Assembly (NCBI GenBank): GCA_013368315.1
Contig: JAACJM010000083.1
Location: 124,001 to 188,000 of the forward strand
From: Tetrapyrgos nigripes
Taxonomy: Eukaryota; Basidiomycota; Agaricomycetes; Agaricales; Campanellaceae
Reading direction: 5' to 3'
Length of the DNA: 64,000 bases
Shown here one piece after another: positions 22,629 to 34,029 of this stretch (position 1 is the first letter of the stretch; each line of letters opens with the position of its first letter). Below the pieces are notes generated by a model. It worked only from the letters and a program-made list of their open reading frames with translations, ran no database searches and was not told the DNA's origin. Made by a program: the position numbers and the translations under genes.

Positions 22629-24064
22629 TCTGTATGTAAGTGAATACTATGTATAGAATGCACTAAGGGATATGTATGGTGGTAGAGTAAGAAGTGGTGT
22701 TTAGAGCAGACCAGGGCTGGATTTTATATGCCCGAGCCAGCTGATTACTGTCCAAATCAGAAGTGTGGGACTGAAAGTCCAATCGTCGAGGGGAACATGA
22801 ATGACCTTCGCTTAGGGCAGCGAGCCCCAATTAGACAATGGAAGGACCTGATCATTGATGTGGCCAGCGGCAAATTTCCCAATAGGTCTAGATGATTGTT
22901 TGTCCGAAGACGGCGAGTCATTGTTCTCGTCCAATTCGAGGATACATAGGCATACATGCACAGCAAAGAACTCCGAAGACCGGGACAGAACCGCTTTTTG
23001 CAAGAGTGGTATTGAGGTGATATGCATCCAGACCAGTGATTGTTCGTCTGGAGATGCCACACGAATTCGTATGCATGTCTAATTTGTATCTGGAGTTGAC
23101 TTTAAAAGGAATGTTCAGATAACGCTAATATGCCGGAATTTCCAGCGCACCAGTCGGAGAGATATTCGAAGTTTGAAGTTACCCAGGCAGTCGAGGCATA
23201 GCGTCAACACAGCGTTACTCGTACGCAATCGAAGCAGATTGAACTGACTTGAGCTCCTCGTATTTCGGGTTATACCAACAAGGAGTAACTGTAGAAGGTC
23301 TCCATCGATATACTCGAGTTCACGTCTCATCCAAATCCAAAAGGTATATTGACTTCCAAGTTCGGTCCACAATCGGTCCACGGACCACGCTCTTGACGGT
23401 CAAGATTCCGAACAAGCACTATCCAGATAGGTCCGTCAAAAGACAGCAAAGATCCTCCCAGTTTTCGTTGAACTTTCCGAGGCGGAGCCGATCAAAGGAG
23501 AAGAGTTGCGACGCCATCAACTCCCACTGAAGCTTGAGGCGACGTTTCAAGCAAGATGTATAATTTTGCGTCCAGATATCCGTGCTAGTAGAATGATATT
23601 GAATTTCGTACGAAAATTTTTGCAAATCGCAAGCTTTGGGCAAAGTTCTATGTAGGTTCGCCCAGTCGAACTCGCAGATTTTCAGGCGACGTGGTTTCAA
23701 TACAGCCAATCGAGCCTGCAAAACGTTTTAGATGGGAGATATAATTAATATGCTACATTTAGGACTATCTCATCGTACCAGTAGCCTCAGAGTGAACATC
23801 CACGAACGGTCGAGCACTCGACTCGCAGTAAGCTGAAGGAAAAAATCGTGAGAATCTGGCTGACCAATCTGAGAGCATCAGCTCCCGGTCTGGAGGCGTT
23901 CGACAGAGTCAACCATAACTTCCGCCCTGACCATCTGCTTCCACCTACGAACCTTCTGCCTAACTTCTACCAGTGAACCCCATGATCCCGTTCAGTAAGC
24001 AGACTTTCGAATCTTTCTCGGAGAAATCACGGTGATGTCGGGACGTCTTCATGCGCTTACCGCT
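22629..24064. other. gene-poor stretch, possible remnant of an F-box-type gene
   Basis: Minus-strand frames at 23419-23721 and 23115-23381 are leucine-rich and of uneven quality, and could be scraps of an F-box/LRR protein. No motif is diagnostic and the frames do not join cleanly. Nothing else supported. Confidence 0.25.
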
Positions 24065-24072
24065 GTATATAA
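24065..24072 (+). promoter_or_regulatory. TATA box of the GH43 gene
   Basis: TATATAAG ends about 39 bases upstream of the ATG at 24111. Confidence 0.5.
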
Positions 24073-24110
24073 GGTCGAACGAGCTGGTTATGATCTCTCG
24101 AGTTTCCAAA

Positions 24111-26107
24111 ATGCATCCTCTCAGACTTTGTCTAGGTGCCTTGGCGGTCATGAGTTTCGTCTCCGGGATTTCGGTGCAGGTATACCTCCTTTTTTTACAC
24201 GCCTGCTAGAGCTGAATGTTGAAATTGAAGCCTTCTAGTGTCGGAGCTCGTGCAGTCACCAGTAATCCTGTTCTCTACGAGGATTTTGCAGACAATGACA
24301 TCACTCGTGTCAACGATACCTACTACTTTTCTGGTACGCAATGAGTATCACTCATCGTCTTCATGGAGAACTGACCCAAGACTTGGACCACAGCTTCCAC
24401 TATGCACTTCTCTCCTGGTGCGCCCATTCTGCAGTCGAAGGACCTGGTCAATTGGAAAGTTATCGGCCACTCTGTCCCGAGACTCGACTTCTTCGACGAC
24501 AATGCCTATGATCTCGTCAATTCAACTGCGTACATCCGTGGTATATGGGCATCCACTCTGAGGTACCGTCCAAGCAACAAAAAGTGGTATTGGATTGGAT
24601 GCGTCGACTGGGTCAGGTCGTTCATTTACACGGCAGGTGAGTACATCAGGCAATGTGAGCATACAAATTCCAAAACTGACATCACTTTGACTTGTGACAG
24701 ACAGTCCTACCGGCGAATGGACGCAAGCCGGAGTCATCAACAACTGCTACTACGACTGTGGACTTTTCATCGACCAGAACTCCAATGGTGGTGGTGGTGA
24801 TACATTATACGTTGCCTACGGGGGTGGAAACAACCTTTCCGTGGCTCAGCTGGATGCTGCGGGGACGGCAGAGGTGTCCAACAAGGTTGTCTGGTCGTAT
24901 GACAAGGGCCGAGAAGGCAATCGAATGTACAAGAAGGACGGCTTCTACTACGTCATCACCGATTCGTGAGTATCCGAATAATTTGAAACTTTTATCAGCA
25001 CTCTCATGTTTCTCTCTCCACCGTTAGTCCAGATGAAGGGTCCCAACTCATTGTGAGATCCACGGACCCATTCGGTCCCTACGAGAATCGCACATTCTGG
25101 TCGAACAGCATTGGTTCACCTATTGCTGGTACCGGTGCCCCAATACAGGGATCACTTGTTGATACTCCAGATGGTCATTGGTGCGTCCATTACATAGGTC
25201 CACTTACTCTATTGCCGACGGAATCGTATCTTGGGGCAGGTACTTCATGTCCTTCGCATGGGCATTCCCTGAGGGCCGCTCGCCCGTTCTGGCTCCAGTT
25301 ACATGGACGCAGGACGGTTGGCCTCAAGTCACGTTCAACAATAATAACTGGCCCACGGCTCTATCATTCCCCCTCCCGGCTAGCACGGGCCCTCTTCAGT
25401 CGTGGACGGGCGTTGACAATTTCAAATCCATCGGCGTGGAATGGGTGAGCCTTTTTGTTCCTTGCATCCTGTGCTTAATCACTGACCAGTAAACATTTCA
25501 CGTCGTCGTCTAGGAGTGGAACCACAATCCCGACAACTCCGCCTGGTCCATCAACAACGGTCTAGTCCTCAAAACCGCTTCGGTGACTGACGACCTGTAC
25601 GCCGCAAAAAACACGCTATGCCACCGAATCTTAGGCCCCAAAGCAAACGGTACCATTCTCGTGGATATCAGTCGCATGACAGATGGAGATCGTGCTGGTA
25701 TCTCCATGTTCCGAGACTTATCTGGCTACATCGCTGTGAAGCAGGATGGTAGCACCCGGACACTTGTCATGCGGAACAACATCAACTTGAGTGCCTCAAC
25801 GCCCGGAGGAACGTGTTGCTGGAGCACCTCGAACAAGGGCAATGATGTTACTACCGCTAGCGTCACCGGAAACCAGATCTGGTTGAGGATTACTGCGGAT
25901 GTGGCACCCACTGGATCCAACCAGGCAATTTTCTCGTATAGTACGGATGGCACAAGGTTTACTGTGCTCGGGAACGCCTTGGTGTTGGATAACAGCTGGC
26001 AGTTCTTCATGGGATACCGATTTGGTATTTTCAACTTCGCGACGAAGGCGCTCGGCGGATCTGTAACAGTGAAATCGTTTGCCCATGTGTCTGCTCGAGG
26101 GTCATAA
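24111..26107 (+). CDS. secreted glycoside hydrolase family 43 (beta-xylosidase / arabinofuranosidase type)
   Basis: GH43 enzymes cleave arabinose- and xylose-containing plant polysaccharides by inversion. The first exon encodes a signal peptide (MHPLRLCLGALAVMSFVSG). The catalytic five-bladed propeller has EDFADNDITRVNDTYYFSA (nucleophile-side Asp), FSPGAPILQSKDLVNWKVIG, YIRGIWASTLRYR, a Gly-rich strand, GREGNRMYKKDGFYYV, and GTGAPIQGSLVDTPDGHWY across an intron. A C-terminal lectin-like beta-sandwich (about 25515-26100; HNPDNSAWSINNG, then NLSASTPGG and WLRITAD) is the usual GH43 companion domain. Introns near 24336-24391, 24637-24700, 24966-25028, 25180-25239 and 25445-25513 fit. The intron 1 junction (24181-24238) does not restore frame with the obvious GT/AG, leaving one base unresolved. 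The stop is at 26105-26107. Confidence 0.8.
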
Positions 26108-26269
26108 CCGTGTACTTATAATGTAACTGGTACTATAAATTCATTCCTGGAGATTGAGTACAGCTTTGTATACAACATTAATGGGATAGAAGATAACGAT
26201 AAGTAGCATACCAAATGAGGAGAGACAGACATAACGCTCAATGCAAGCAACTACACAGATGAGAGATGA

Positions 26270-26457
26270 GGTATGAGGGTCTGACGGGGTTGAGTTCGAG
26301 ATGTTGGGTGACCTGAGCCTGGAACTGGGGCAGTGGGAGCCAGTATGGCTTCAGATGGATAAACTTGGGACGGAAAGAATGATGGGATCAAGCCATGCTG
26401 TGTGGTTGGATTAGCTATTGATATATGTAAGTATGTGCAGAGGAGTCAGCTACAGCC
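26270..26457 (+). pseudogene. 3' tail relic of the carboxymuconate cyclase-like gene (relic A)
   Basis: Matches the last part of 20636-22628: the region of GTTGGGTGACCTGAGCCTGG and AGAATGATGGGATCAAGCCA to the GGTTGGATTAG stop. It then shares the 3' flank (ATTGATATATGTAAGTATGT) with relic B at 54950. No promoter or upstream exons. Confidence 0.75.
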
Positions 26458-26459
26458 TA

Positions 26460-26558
26460 CAGTGACTCCGAAAACTGATGTCACCCCTGTGACCAGATCA
26501 AATTGAGTTTTTGAATTAAATCTGGTCACGGGGGTGACATCAGTTTTCGGAGTCACTG
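26460..26558. mobile_element. 99-base MITE, Tc1/mariner-like, TA target duplication
   Basis: Almost the whole element is one hairpin: the arm at 26460-26497 (CAGTGACTCCGAAAACTGAT...) is the reverse complement of 26521-26558 with a single mismatch. TA flanks both ends (26458-26459 and 26559-26560). The related flank at 54990-55010 lacks the insert, giving an approximate empty site. Confidence 0.85.
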
Positions 26559-26813
26559 TACGTGATACTAATGAAGTATACAAGGTCATGCATTCATGGA
26601 CCGTCGCTTCGCTCCGGCCTTATAGTGACCTGAAAATATAAGGCAATCTCCCCAATTACGGTCAAACCTGCTTGTTTGCAGCGGAACATTATCCAGCGTG
26701 AAGCAAAAAAACAATGAACTGTCGACGGTAAGTACTCAAACCACGTTCACACCCTCAAGTCAGCTCTATATCAATCAGAAGCAGTACCTAATACTGTTAC
26801 TGTAAAATTTCTG

Positions 26814-27040
26814 TATACACAATGTTTAGCATTTTCGTCTCTCCTGCTCGCAACATCACTCTAACATGGTCCCTACACTTCACCCTTGACAATGCAGTGT
26901 ATAGCTGACCATGCGAGAAAACTTCCCTCGTCAGATCAACACCCGCTCTCTCCAATGTCAAGCCTTGACAACTATTGAATGTTGTTGCATAAGCTGGTGC
27001 CAGTGAAAATTGACGGCGTATGAGAGTGTAACCCGACAGT
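26814..27040 (-). pseudogene. Helitron Pif1-type helicase, C-terminal end
   Basis: Reads GYTLIRRQFSLAPAYATTFN, then SCQGLTLERAGVDL, HGQLYTALSRVKCRDHVRV and a stop. These are the last helicase motifs (S/T-x-x-K-x-Q-G and the TALSR motif). It continues directly from 28607 once the hAT insertion is ignored. Confidence 0.8.
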
Positions 27041-28598
27041 TAGTGATGTGCAGGCTTGGGCTTGCAGCCCGAGCCCGGCCCAAGCCCAGCCCGGCCTTTG
27101 AGGAAGGCTTGAGGGCCTGAGGGCGAGGGCTTAATTTCTCAAAGCCCTGAGCCTGAAGCTTAGGCCCGGGCTTTAATCAGGCACTCAGCAAGGCCATGGG
27201 AACGTTGCCAAGTCTCAAACTTTGCTCCGATTCCCACACATAAAGGTACACATGTTGCCTGCACTGCCACTTTTTGCGTTTCTTATTTCTGACCACCACT
27301 TGTTGCAATCTGAAGTGACCCTTGCCATTGTTTTCTGCACTAGACTTCAACATCTCAAGTCGTTTGGGATCTGTTCTTTCTGGCAAAATACCTCACTAGG
27401 AAGTTACTTGTTACAAAATGGTACATGCGAAGCTCTTTCTTTTGTGTCCTATCCCATCTCAGGCTCAACCAACCCTTTCTCGGTCAATACAGTTTGTACA
27501 TGAGGTTTTTTCTTAGTCTTGTTGTGTACCCTGAGACCAATGTGGTTGTCTTATATTGGCAATCTCTCCAATGTTCATGAAATATACTATTTTTGCACTA
27601 ACACAGCTGTTTTCAACCTTGTAAGAGCCGATTCCACAATAGGTGACTTCAAAATCAGCAAACCTGCACCATATCCCTGCTCAAACAACAGGATATCTAC
27701 AGTAAGCTGAAGATAGTGGGAATGACTTAGAGTATGGTGGTTTCATCTAGAATTGTTCTAGTTACAAATTTCTCCAGTGTTCTCCTTACGACTTAAGGCC
27801 TTAAGGATTTTAAGCCTTAACACCCTTAAACTAAAGCCTTAAGAAATTTTGGGAGAATTTTAAGCCTTAAGAGAAACCTTAAGTGGCTATGTGGCTAATC
27901 AAGCCGCTTATCAACTAGTGAGAAATAAAAATTTTTAGTGCCAGCAGTCACAACAACTAGTGCAACGACTAGTGAGAAATAAAAACATTAACTTTTTTAA
28001 GGCCAACAGTCGCAACAACTGGTAATGACAAGCACTACAGCCTGCATCTACAGCCCTAAGTTTACTGTTACCAACTCTCTCTGGGAGTACTATAGTTCAT
28101 TTCCTCATATCCGCAGAGTTTTCGATTCACTCCAGGCTTGTATCACCAAACCAGCTGTTATCACCTTACCTTGGAGACACTATTTTTCAGTGTACCCAAG
28201 CAATGCCAAGTTTCTCATGTGCAAATTGATGTCAAAATAGCATTGATGGAAGCATTGACAGATGCTGAGGAGGATGCCAGATCAGATTCAGGTGCAGTAG
28301 AGATTGATTCGGAGGAGGAATATGTTGGGTAGGGAAAGGGGAAAATTTTAGTTTATTTCGTACTTAAGCCTTAAATTGTTCCCTTAAAAAATGCCCTTAA
28401 CCTTAATTAAGCCTTAAGAAATCTGGGAGGGCTGATTTAAGGCCTTAAGGAGAACACTGAATTTTTCTACTACTAAGCCTGGGCCTGAGCCCAAGCCTGC
28501 CTGAGCCAGCCCTACTGAGGGCTCCAAGGCTCAGGCTTGATCTCTGGCAAGCCTGAGCCTGACAAAGCCCAGCCCAAGCCCAGGCCTGCACATCACTA
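27041..28598. mobile_element. hAT-like element inserted in the Helitron helicase
   Basis: Ends are TAGTGATGTGCAGGC and its reverse complement. Flanking 8-mers 27033-27040 and 28599-28606 differ only by three transitions, as expected of an aged 8-base target duplication. Removing the element rejoins the helicase frame (LLPL then GYTLIRR). Subterminal DNA is full of GCCCAAGCC-type repeats. No transposase of its own remains recognisable. Confidence 0.75.
27775..28459. mobile_element. second hAT element nested inside the first
   Basis: Terminal repeats CAGTGTTCTCCTTA / complement, with AAGGCCTTAA-rich subterminal repeats. Flanking 8-mers are AATTTCTC (27767-27774) and AATTTTTC (28460-28467), one transition apart. 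Inside, 28230-28331 (+) encodes a transposase C-terminal tail ending IDSEEEYVG-stop, clearly related to the tail at 51108-51350 of another hAT. So this is an internally deleted member of that family. Confidence 0.8.
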
Positions 28599-28606
28599 CC
28601 AATGGT

Positions 28607-30164
28607 AACAGAAAGGAAAAGTTAATGCAGGGGATCAGGATATCTTCATTGTCTATCACAGACCCATGTTCTGTATGCCTCAGGACCCAAATAGTAATCA
28701 ATCTCTGACCAATCTCCCTGATGATCACATGCACATTCTTCACCAACCCTCAATCTATAGAAAAATTTCTCAGTAGCCAATAAACTGCATTCTTCTGAAT
28801 ATGTAGACAATGGTCAGGCAGACCTGGCAGTTTTGTCCAAGCTGCATAGTTGAGACTGGAGTTGGGAATGTCAAGACCTGCGTCTGACACTTCTTTTAAT
28901 GACTCCACAGTGTAGTATGTACCATAAGTGCCATGCAGCCTGTCCAGAATTTCGGTGTTGTAGCTGTCCACTTGCATATTTGTCAGAGCCAGGATCACAT
29001 GGTTAACACATTGAGTCAGATCATTCAACAACTCTGGAGGGTATACAAAGTTGATCAACTCTGATCAAGAGCCCACCTCACCAATCAAACCCAAAGGAAC
29101 ATTATCTCCTAAAGAGCCATCTCCTATGCTGTCTACAAAAGTGGGATCTTCAGCATTACGACATGGGATAGTGAGGCTGATTTGCTCCAATAATGACCAT
29201 AATGCACTCTTCTTTAAGCATGTGTTCACCACCTGACTCCATGAACCACCTGGAATCACAGGGCAAGTTTGTTTGAAGTCTCCCAAGAGAATCAGATGCT
29301 TTCCACCAAAAGGTTCTTCAGAACCTGTCACTTGTCTGCAAGACCAGCTCGGTTTGCCATCGGACATTCATCCCAAATGATCAGAGCAGCTTCCTGTATG
29401 AGGTCAGCATGGGTGTCAGCATGTATATGTATACATACACACTTTAAATATTGAATGTGTTGTCTGACCTCCAGGATACTGCTGTGCTGCAAAGGCCGAT
29501 GTAGTAGTTGTGAGTACTATCAAACCTTGAGATCTGAGGTGATTGCAGATACTATGAATGAGAAAAGTCTTTCTCCTTCCTGCTTTTGCATCAACAAACA
29601 ATAATATTTGCTTGTTCTCTGCAATGGTGTCCATGACATCGTTGTAGATAATTTGCTGTTCAGAATTGAAGATATTGCAGGAGTTGTCTGCTGCTGTGCT
29701 CAACTCTTCATGATTTGACCATCTGGCCAACTCATGGAAGACTTCAGTGGAAAAGGAGGAGGGATTTGGTAGTCCATAGCTGCTGAGAGACATTCCATAT
29801 TCCTCTAGCAGCAAAGCTAAGTCACGGAGCCCTTGATCTATTCTCAACTCATGTAGTCCAAGCATATGTCATGTTGGAACTGATCCCACAGTTCAATGGG
29901 GGATGGCACACAGTTGTTCTGCAGTAAATGCACAAACAACACGCGCAATTGACCTGGAGTCTGATAGCTGTCCACTGCTTCTTGGAAGGCCACTCGTGCT
30001 TCATTATCATGAGCAAAGAGACCCATTGCTACAGCAACTTCCTGAAAAGTGGGGTAAGTTGAACTGTTCACTGTTTGTAGTTGCAAGAAGGAATGCACAG
30101 GCTTGTGTACAATAATTGTCTGCAAATAGAAGATTTCCCCATGAGATGGTAGAACAGAGTGCAC
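28607..30164 (-). pseudogene. Helitron Pif1-type helicase, main part
   Basis: Motifs in order: FNSEQQIIYNDVMDTI, then a Walker A reading FVDAKAGRRKTFLI (GKT altered to RKT), LIVLTTTTSAFAAQQYPGG, and after an intron-like gap GGKHLILLGDFKQTCPVIPG (Walker B and following), then IPCRNAEDPTF. Further pieces at 29058-28750 and 28746-28531 read LTNMQVDSYNTEIL and VKNVHVIIREIGQRL. Broken by frame changes and stops. Confidence 0.8.
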
Positions 30165-30670
30165 CCAACTGACGTGGCAGTTCTGAATGCCTTGCTGGAC
30201 AACGTGTCAAGGATCAGTGTTCTTCTCAGAGCATCTTTCACAGTAATAGCCTGTTCGACCCTCTTTCCCTGGTGAATAAGCGGTGATGATGAAGTCTTGA
30301 TAGTATTGGCTGTATGTCAATGCATCAAATTCACATTGCACTTCATGTACAATGTATGAACCATCTGGCCAAAGAAAATACTGTTCCAAAGGAGATAGAG
30401 AGGAAGCTGAGTTGAATCAAGCATAATTCATGGGAGTTTGAGGATCCTTGCCATGAACAGAAAGAGATGATACAGCAGGTTCTTTGAAAGCAATGTGGTA
30501 GCCCAGGATACACCATGCAGCCTCTCCAGCTGTCAAGAATTGTCCTTTCCAATAGTCCTCAATTTCGTTGATTTTTGGCTTCAGGAGAGCTGGTGCAGCA
30601 GAGTCCTTGACTTGTAAAGAAGAAGGATGTTTGAATTGATAAGCAGCATGGTCAGGGCCTATGATCATTG

Positions 30671-31620
30671 TCAGTCATCATCATAGAATTGTATTGAACA
30701 GTGACAGTGAACTTGACCTTTCTGAATGTACTTGAACAGATATTGGAAAATGTGTGAAGTGTTTGCCACCTCAAACTTCCAAATCAAAGGTAAGCAGTGG
30801 GGAACCACCCACTGATCTGCTTCATTTTCACATTGGTAATGTACCCTTCCTTCCAAGTCTATTGTTGTCTCCTGAACTGGATGTGGGTAATTGAAGCGAC
30901 ATGAACACTTTCCATTTGCACCCAAATGCTGGCAGTATTCGGAAGGAGGGTCAGAGAGTTTGGGGTGTTTGTGGGTCATAAATTTTTGGATAAGTTCTGC
31001 ATCAGGAGCATGCAATTGGATCTCTGCAGATACAACCCTATCAATGTCTGATGGCTCAATGCAGTCAAATTTGTACTTGATCAAAATATGACCATGAGGT
31101 AGCCCTTGATGCTTTGGAACTCCACTGAGTGAACCATATAAAGCACTTTTCCAGCTTGGGGAAACATACTTTGTAGAGCCTTTTCCAGGAGGCTCAGATG
31201 ACGATGAAACACTCAGGTGACAATGATTGGAATGTCGGTGAAGTCTTGACCTGGCCAGAGTGTCGCCTGAATCTCTGGCCATTCAGGATTGCATGTCATT
31301 TTGATGAAGAAAGTAGGTGGTCCATAGATAGCTGCAATAGCCAGAGGGTCTGCTATCTGTTCAGATGACCAACACCTAGTAGGTAAACATTTTCATTGTC
31401 AGGTAGAGCATTCATACCCATCAATTCTGCATCCTGAGCATGAAATTGAGCCTGCACAGATGTCTGCAATGATTCTTGCAAGGAAATAAGAAAGGACACA
31501 CTTGATTGGCACAGATGTAATGTAATCTCAACTCAATGTTGTGAGAGAACATGTCAACCAAATATTCGTTTGCAAGTCTTCCAAAGATCATGAATCTTTC
31601 CTCCTGCAACACAAATGAGT
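30671..31620 (-). pseudogene. Helitron Rep (HUH nuclease) domain
   Basis: GLPHGHILIKY is the His-hydrophobic-His metal-binding motif, and FQYLFKYIQKGQ carries the paired catalytic Tyr motif YxxKYxxKG. Between them, CQHLGANGKCSCRFNYPHP is the usual Cys-rich segment. Upstream, RFMIFGRLANEYLVDMFS belongs to the Helitron-like N domain. A frame change separates the two parts. Confidence 0.8.
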
Positions 31621-32145
31621 AGTGGAAATGAAGCCTTCCATATCTTCTGTCCCATCTACACCTTCATCACTTCCCAACGTTGACGATAAACCCCAACCCA
31701 GTGATGCATGTGGAAATAGGAGAGGATAGGTGAGGGGCTCCCATAGCCAGTTTGTAGTCCCCAGGTAGCACTCAGAACTGCCTCAGCTGACAACAACCAA
31801 TGAACAGGACTGTATTTGGGTAGCTGTTGTATTTTCGTAGTTAATGATGGCTGCAATTTCTTTGACTGATGGGCCTTCTCACAGTACTATATTGGCATTA
31901 GAACACTTGGCCTCTGGAAGACCACCCAGCACCCTCAGTGACTGCATGAAAGGATTAACCCTCAGCAGAGCTGATTTCATTGCATTGATCCAGCCTGGAT
32001 TGTGCATGTGGCAGTGAGGAATCCACAAACCCATTGAAAAGTACACATGAATTACGGTGTTTTGGCTGCAGGCAATGATAGACTTGACCCTGGATGGAGA
32101 AGAAAGCAGGGATGTTTTTAGAGTACCTTTAACCATGGAAATTCT

Positions 32146-32457
32146 TCAGAGGTTTCCAGTGATGCAAATGAAAAGATTAAGTTGAGATATGTCACAGTGG
32201 TTGATGAAAAGTTGGTATTCATCAGGAAGAGGAGGTAGAAGTGGGACACTGGCCAGGAATTTCCCCTTTTCACCACAACAAAAGCCTGGCTGTTTGCCAG
32301 TCAAGAGTATGACACCACAATGATTACATTGGTGCCACTTTTCATTGTGAATGGCACCCCATACCAATTGAGGCAGAGAGACAGAGCCTATACACCAAGT
32401 ATTGCTAGGTGCAGTGGCAAGCATGCCAATGACAACTGCAACAAATGGAAAAAACAA
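32146..32457 (-). pseudogene. Helitron N-terminal zinc-finger segment
   Basis: CNHCGVILLTGKQPGFCCG followed by a Pro-rich LPPLPDEY is the N-terminal signature of agaric Helitrons. The following fragment 32136-31879 continues with RVNPFMQSLRVLGGL. Confidence 0.75.
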
Positions 32458-32550
32458 CGATGAAGGGGAAGGAATTTACATTTCAGTAGGTACATGGTTT
32501 TAATATTACATGTGGATCCTAAACATTCTCTCTTTTATTCATCCGAAATT

Positions 32551-32973
32551 TGTCACAAAGAGGCGAGCACTTAGATAGTGATAACGAGGAGCTACAGGCT
32601 CAACTCGACTAACAGACAGCAGTAAGTACTGGAATTGGTCCCAACGACGAAGAATGTATTAAATACCTAACAGACAGCAGTAAGTACTGGAACTACAGTG
32701 CCCATCAGTAAAGGTGAAAGAAGTAATGAAAAGGGGAATACACACCTGGTCCCAACAATGAAGAAGTCAAGATGGGGAACCAGGTGTCAGGACAGGGTTT
32801 ATATATGTAAAAGTAAGGCTGTAAAGGAAGCTGTCAAGAAGCTGTATCGAAGCTGTATCGAAGAAATGAAAGGTCCGGTGCGTAGCATGTGGAATGAGAG
32901 TCAAATGGTGTAAAGATCTGAGGATATGGAGATAAGAAGAAATAAATAGTACCAAATATAGACATCATGACAT
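32551..32973 (-). repeat. 3' LTR of the Gypsy element
   Basis: 423 bases, TG...CA ends. It is longer than its partner by 59 bases because the CAGACAGCAGTAAGTACTGG segment is duplicated (32610-32694). Confidence 0.9.
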
Positions 32974-32999
32974 TACCCCCCTCCTACACTTCATCATCC

Positions 33000-34029
33000 T
33001 CGATGAATCTTTAGTCTTTCTTGTGGAATGCTGTGATCTTACGCTTCGCATTTTGAGATTTGCAACTGGCTCCCATGAGTTTAGGGCTCTGCCCCGTCCA
33101 GTAATACTGGTACGCCCGTATTTTTTACAGGTCCAGTACTGGTATGGTGTACCCGTCCCTGTATTCGTATGGGTTCATCTGGAAGCTTGTACGATACGGG
33201 ACGGATACTGATATGGCAGTATTACGGGTCAATACGGGTATACGGGTCTTTTTGCCGGGAAATGGCCAGGAATCTGATTTGAAATAGACTTATTTAGACT
33301 TATTAATGCAAGAAACAATTCGAAGTAGTGCACTGCACGCCGAAAACACAAAAATATCCGCTTGGCAGAAAGGCAGTAGTAGTGATGTGATCTATCTGTC
33401 AAGCGGATATTTCTGTCTATTCGGCGTGCTGCTCACCTTAACAGTGCGTTCGAGATAACTTTGAGGCACAAAGCATTTCGGTAACACTTCGGCAGGTCTC
33501 TACGCACCTTTTTTGGTAAGTATATTTTCCCTCGATGTGACCAAGCATCAATTTTCCCAAGATTTTCCGCCACAAACTGCTCAGTATTTGACGATATTTA
33601 ATTGACAGAGGTAGTGTATGGCATAAACACAGAGAAAAGCCTTCGCCGATGCATGGCCAACCCGTATACCGTACAAACCTGTACAACGGCCGTAAAAAAT
33701 ACGGTCCAATACGGGTTTACCCGTCCAGTATCCATACCCGTATTGGACCCTGCAGCAGCCTTGTACAGTACGGGACCGTATCCGTCGTATGGTACCAGTA
33801 CAAACCGTACAGTACTGGTACGGCGCGGAGCCCTACATGAGTTGTGACCGTCATCATATCCTTTCCACTTGACAAGGTATTCCAGTCGCCTCCATCGTAT
33901 CCTGCTATCCAGAAGGGTGTCCACTTTGTACTCGGGCTCATCCTCCCCCTCAAGGTATACTGGCTCTGGCTCCTCAGGTAAGAGTCTGTTCACTAGATTA
34001 CCCTTGTAGGGAATACTGGGTGCAGGCAA
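33000..34029 (-). pseudogene. chromodomain end of Gypsy pol, split by a hAT
   Basis: EYKVDTLLDSRIRWRRLEYL then VKWKGYDDGHNS is a chromodomain. It is cut at 33843 by the hAT and resumes at 33073 with SWEPVANLK, ending near 33013 after a one-base frame change. Chromodomains direct integrases to marked chromatin. Confidence 0.85.
33082..33835. mobile_element. 754-base non-autonomous hAT in the chromodomain
   Basis: Terminal TAGGGCTC / GAGCCCTA with longer imperfect inverted repeats, and a perfect 8-base target duplication CATGAGTT at 33074-33081 and 33836-33843. Subterminal CCAGTACTGGTAC-type repeats fill both ends. An inner hairpin has 30-base arms at 33335-33364 and 33400-33429. No transposase frame. 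Confidence 0.92.

Larger units (their letters stand above)
26590..32460 (-). mobile_element. decayed Helitron (Rep-helicase rolling-circle transposon)
   Basis: Minus-strand protein pieces occur in canonical order: zinc-finger/N-domain (32457 down), Rep nuclease (about 31620-30671) and Pif1-type helicase (30164-28607, resumed at 27040-26814). A hairpin rich in GGAGCGAAGCGACGG close to the low-coordinate end (about 26600-26622) resembles the 3' hairpins of fungal Helitrons, but a clear CTRR terminus is not seen. Many stops and frame changes; not autonomous now. The helicase part is split by a hAT element at 27041-28598. Confidence 0.8.

Noticed and set aside
22629..24064. An intact F-box gene on the minus strand
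   Set aside because: Frames are leucine-rich but do not splice together and lack an F-box motif; left as an unassigned stretch.
26590..26640. Exact Helitron 3' terminus
   Set aside because: A suitable hairpin is present but no convincing CTRR end, so only an approximate limit is given.
32698..32955. Small ORFs near 32.8 kb and 39.3 kb as a duplicated gene
   Set aside because: They are the two LTRs of the Gypsy element.
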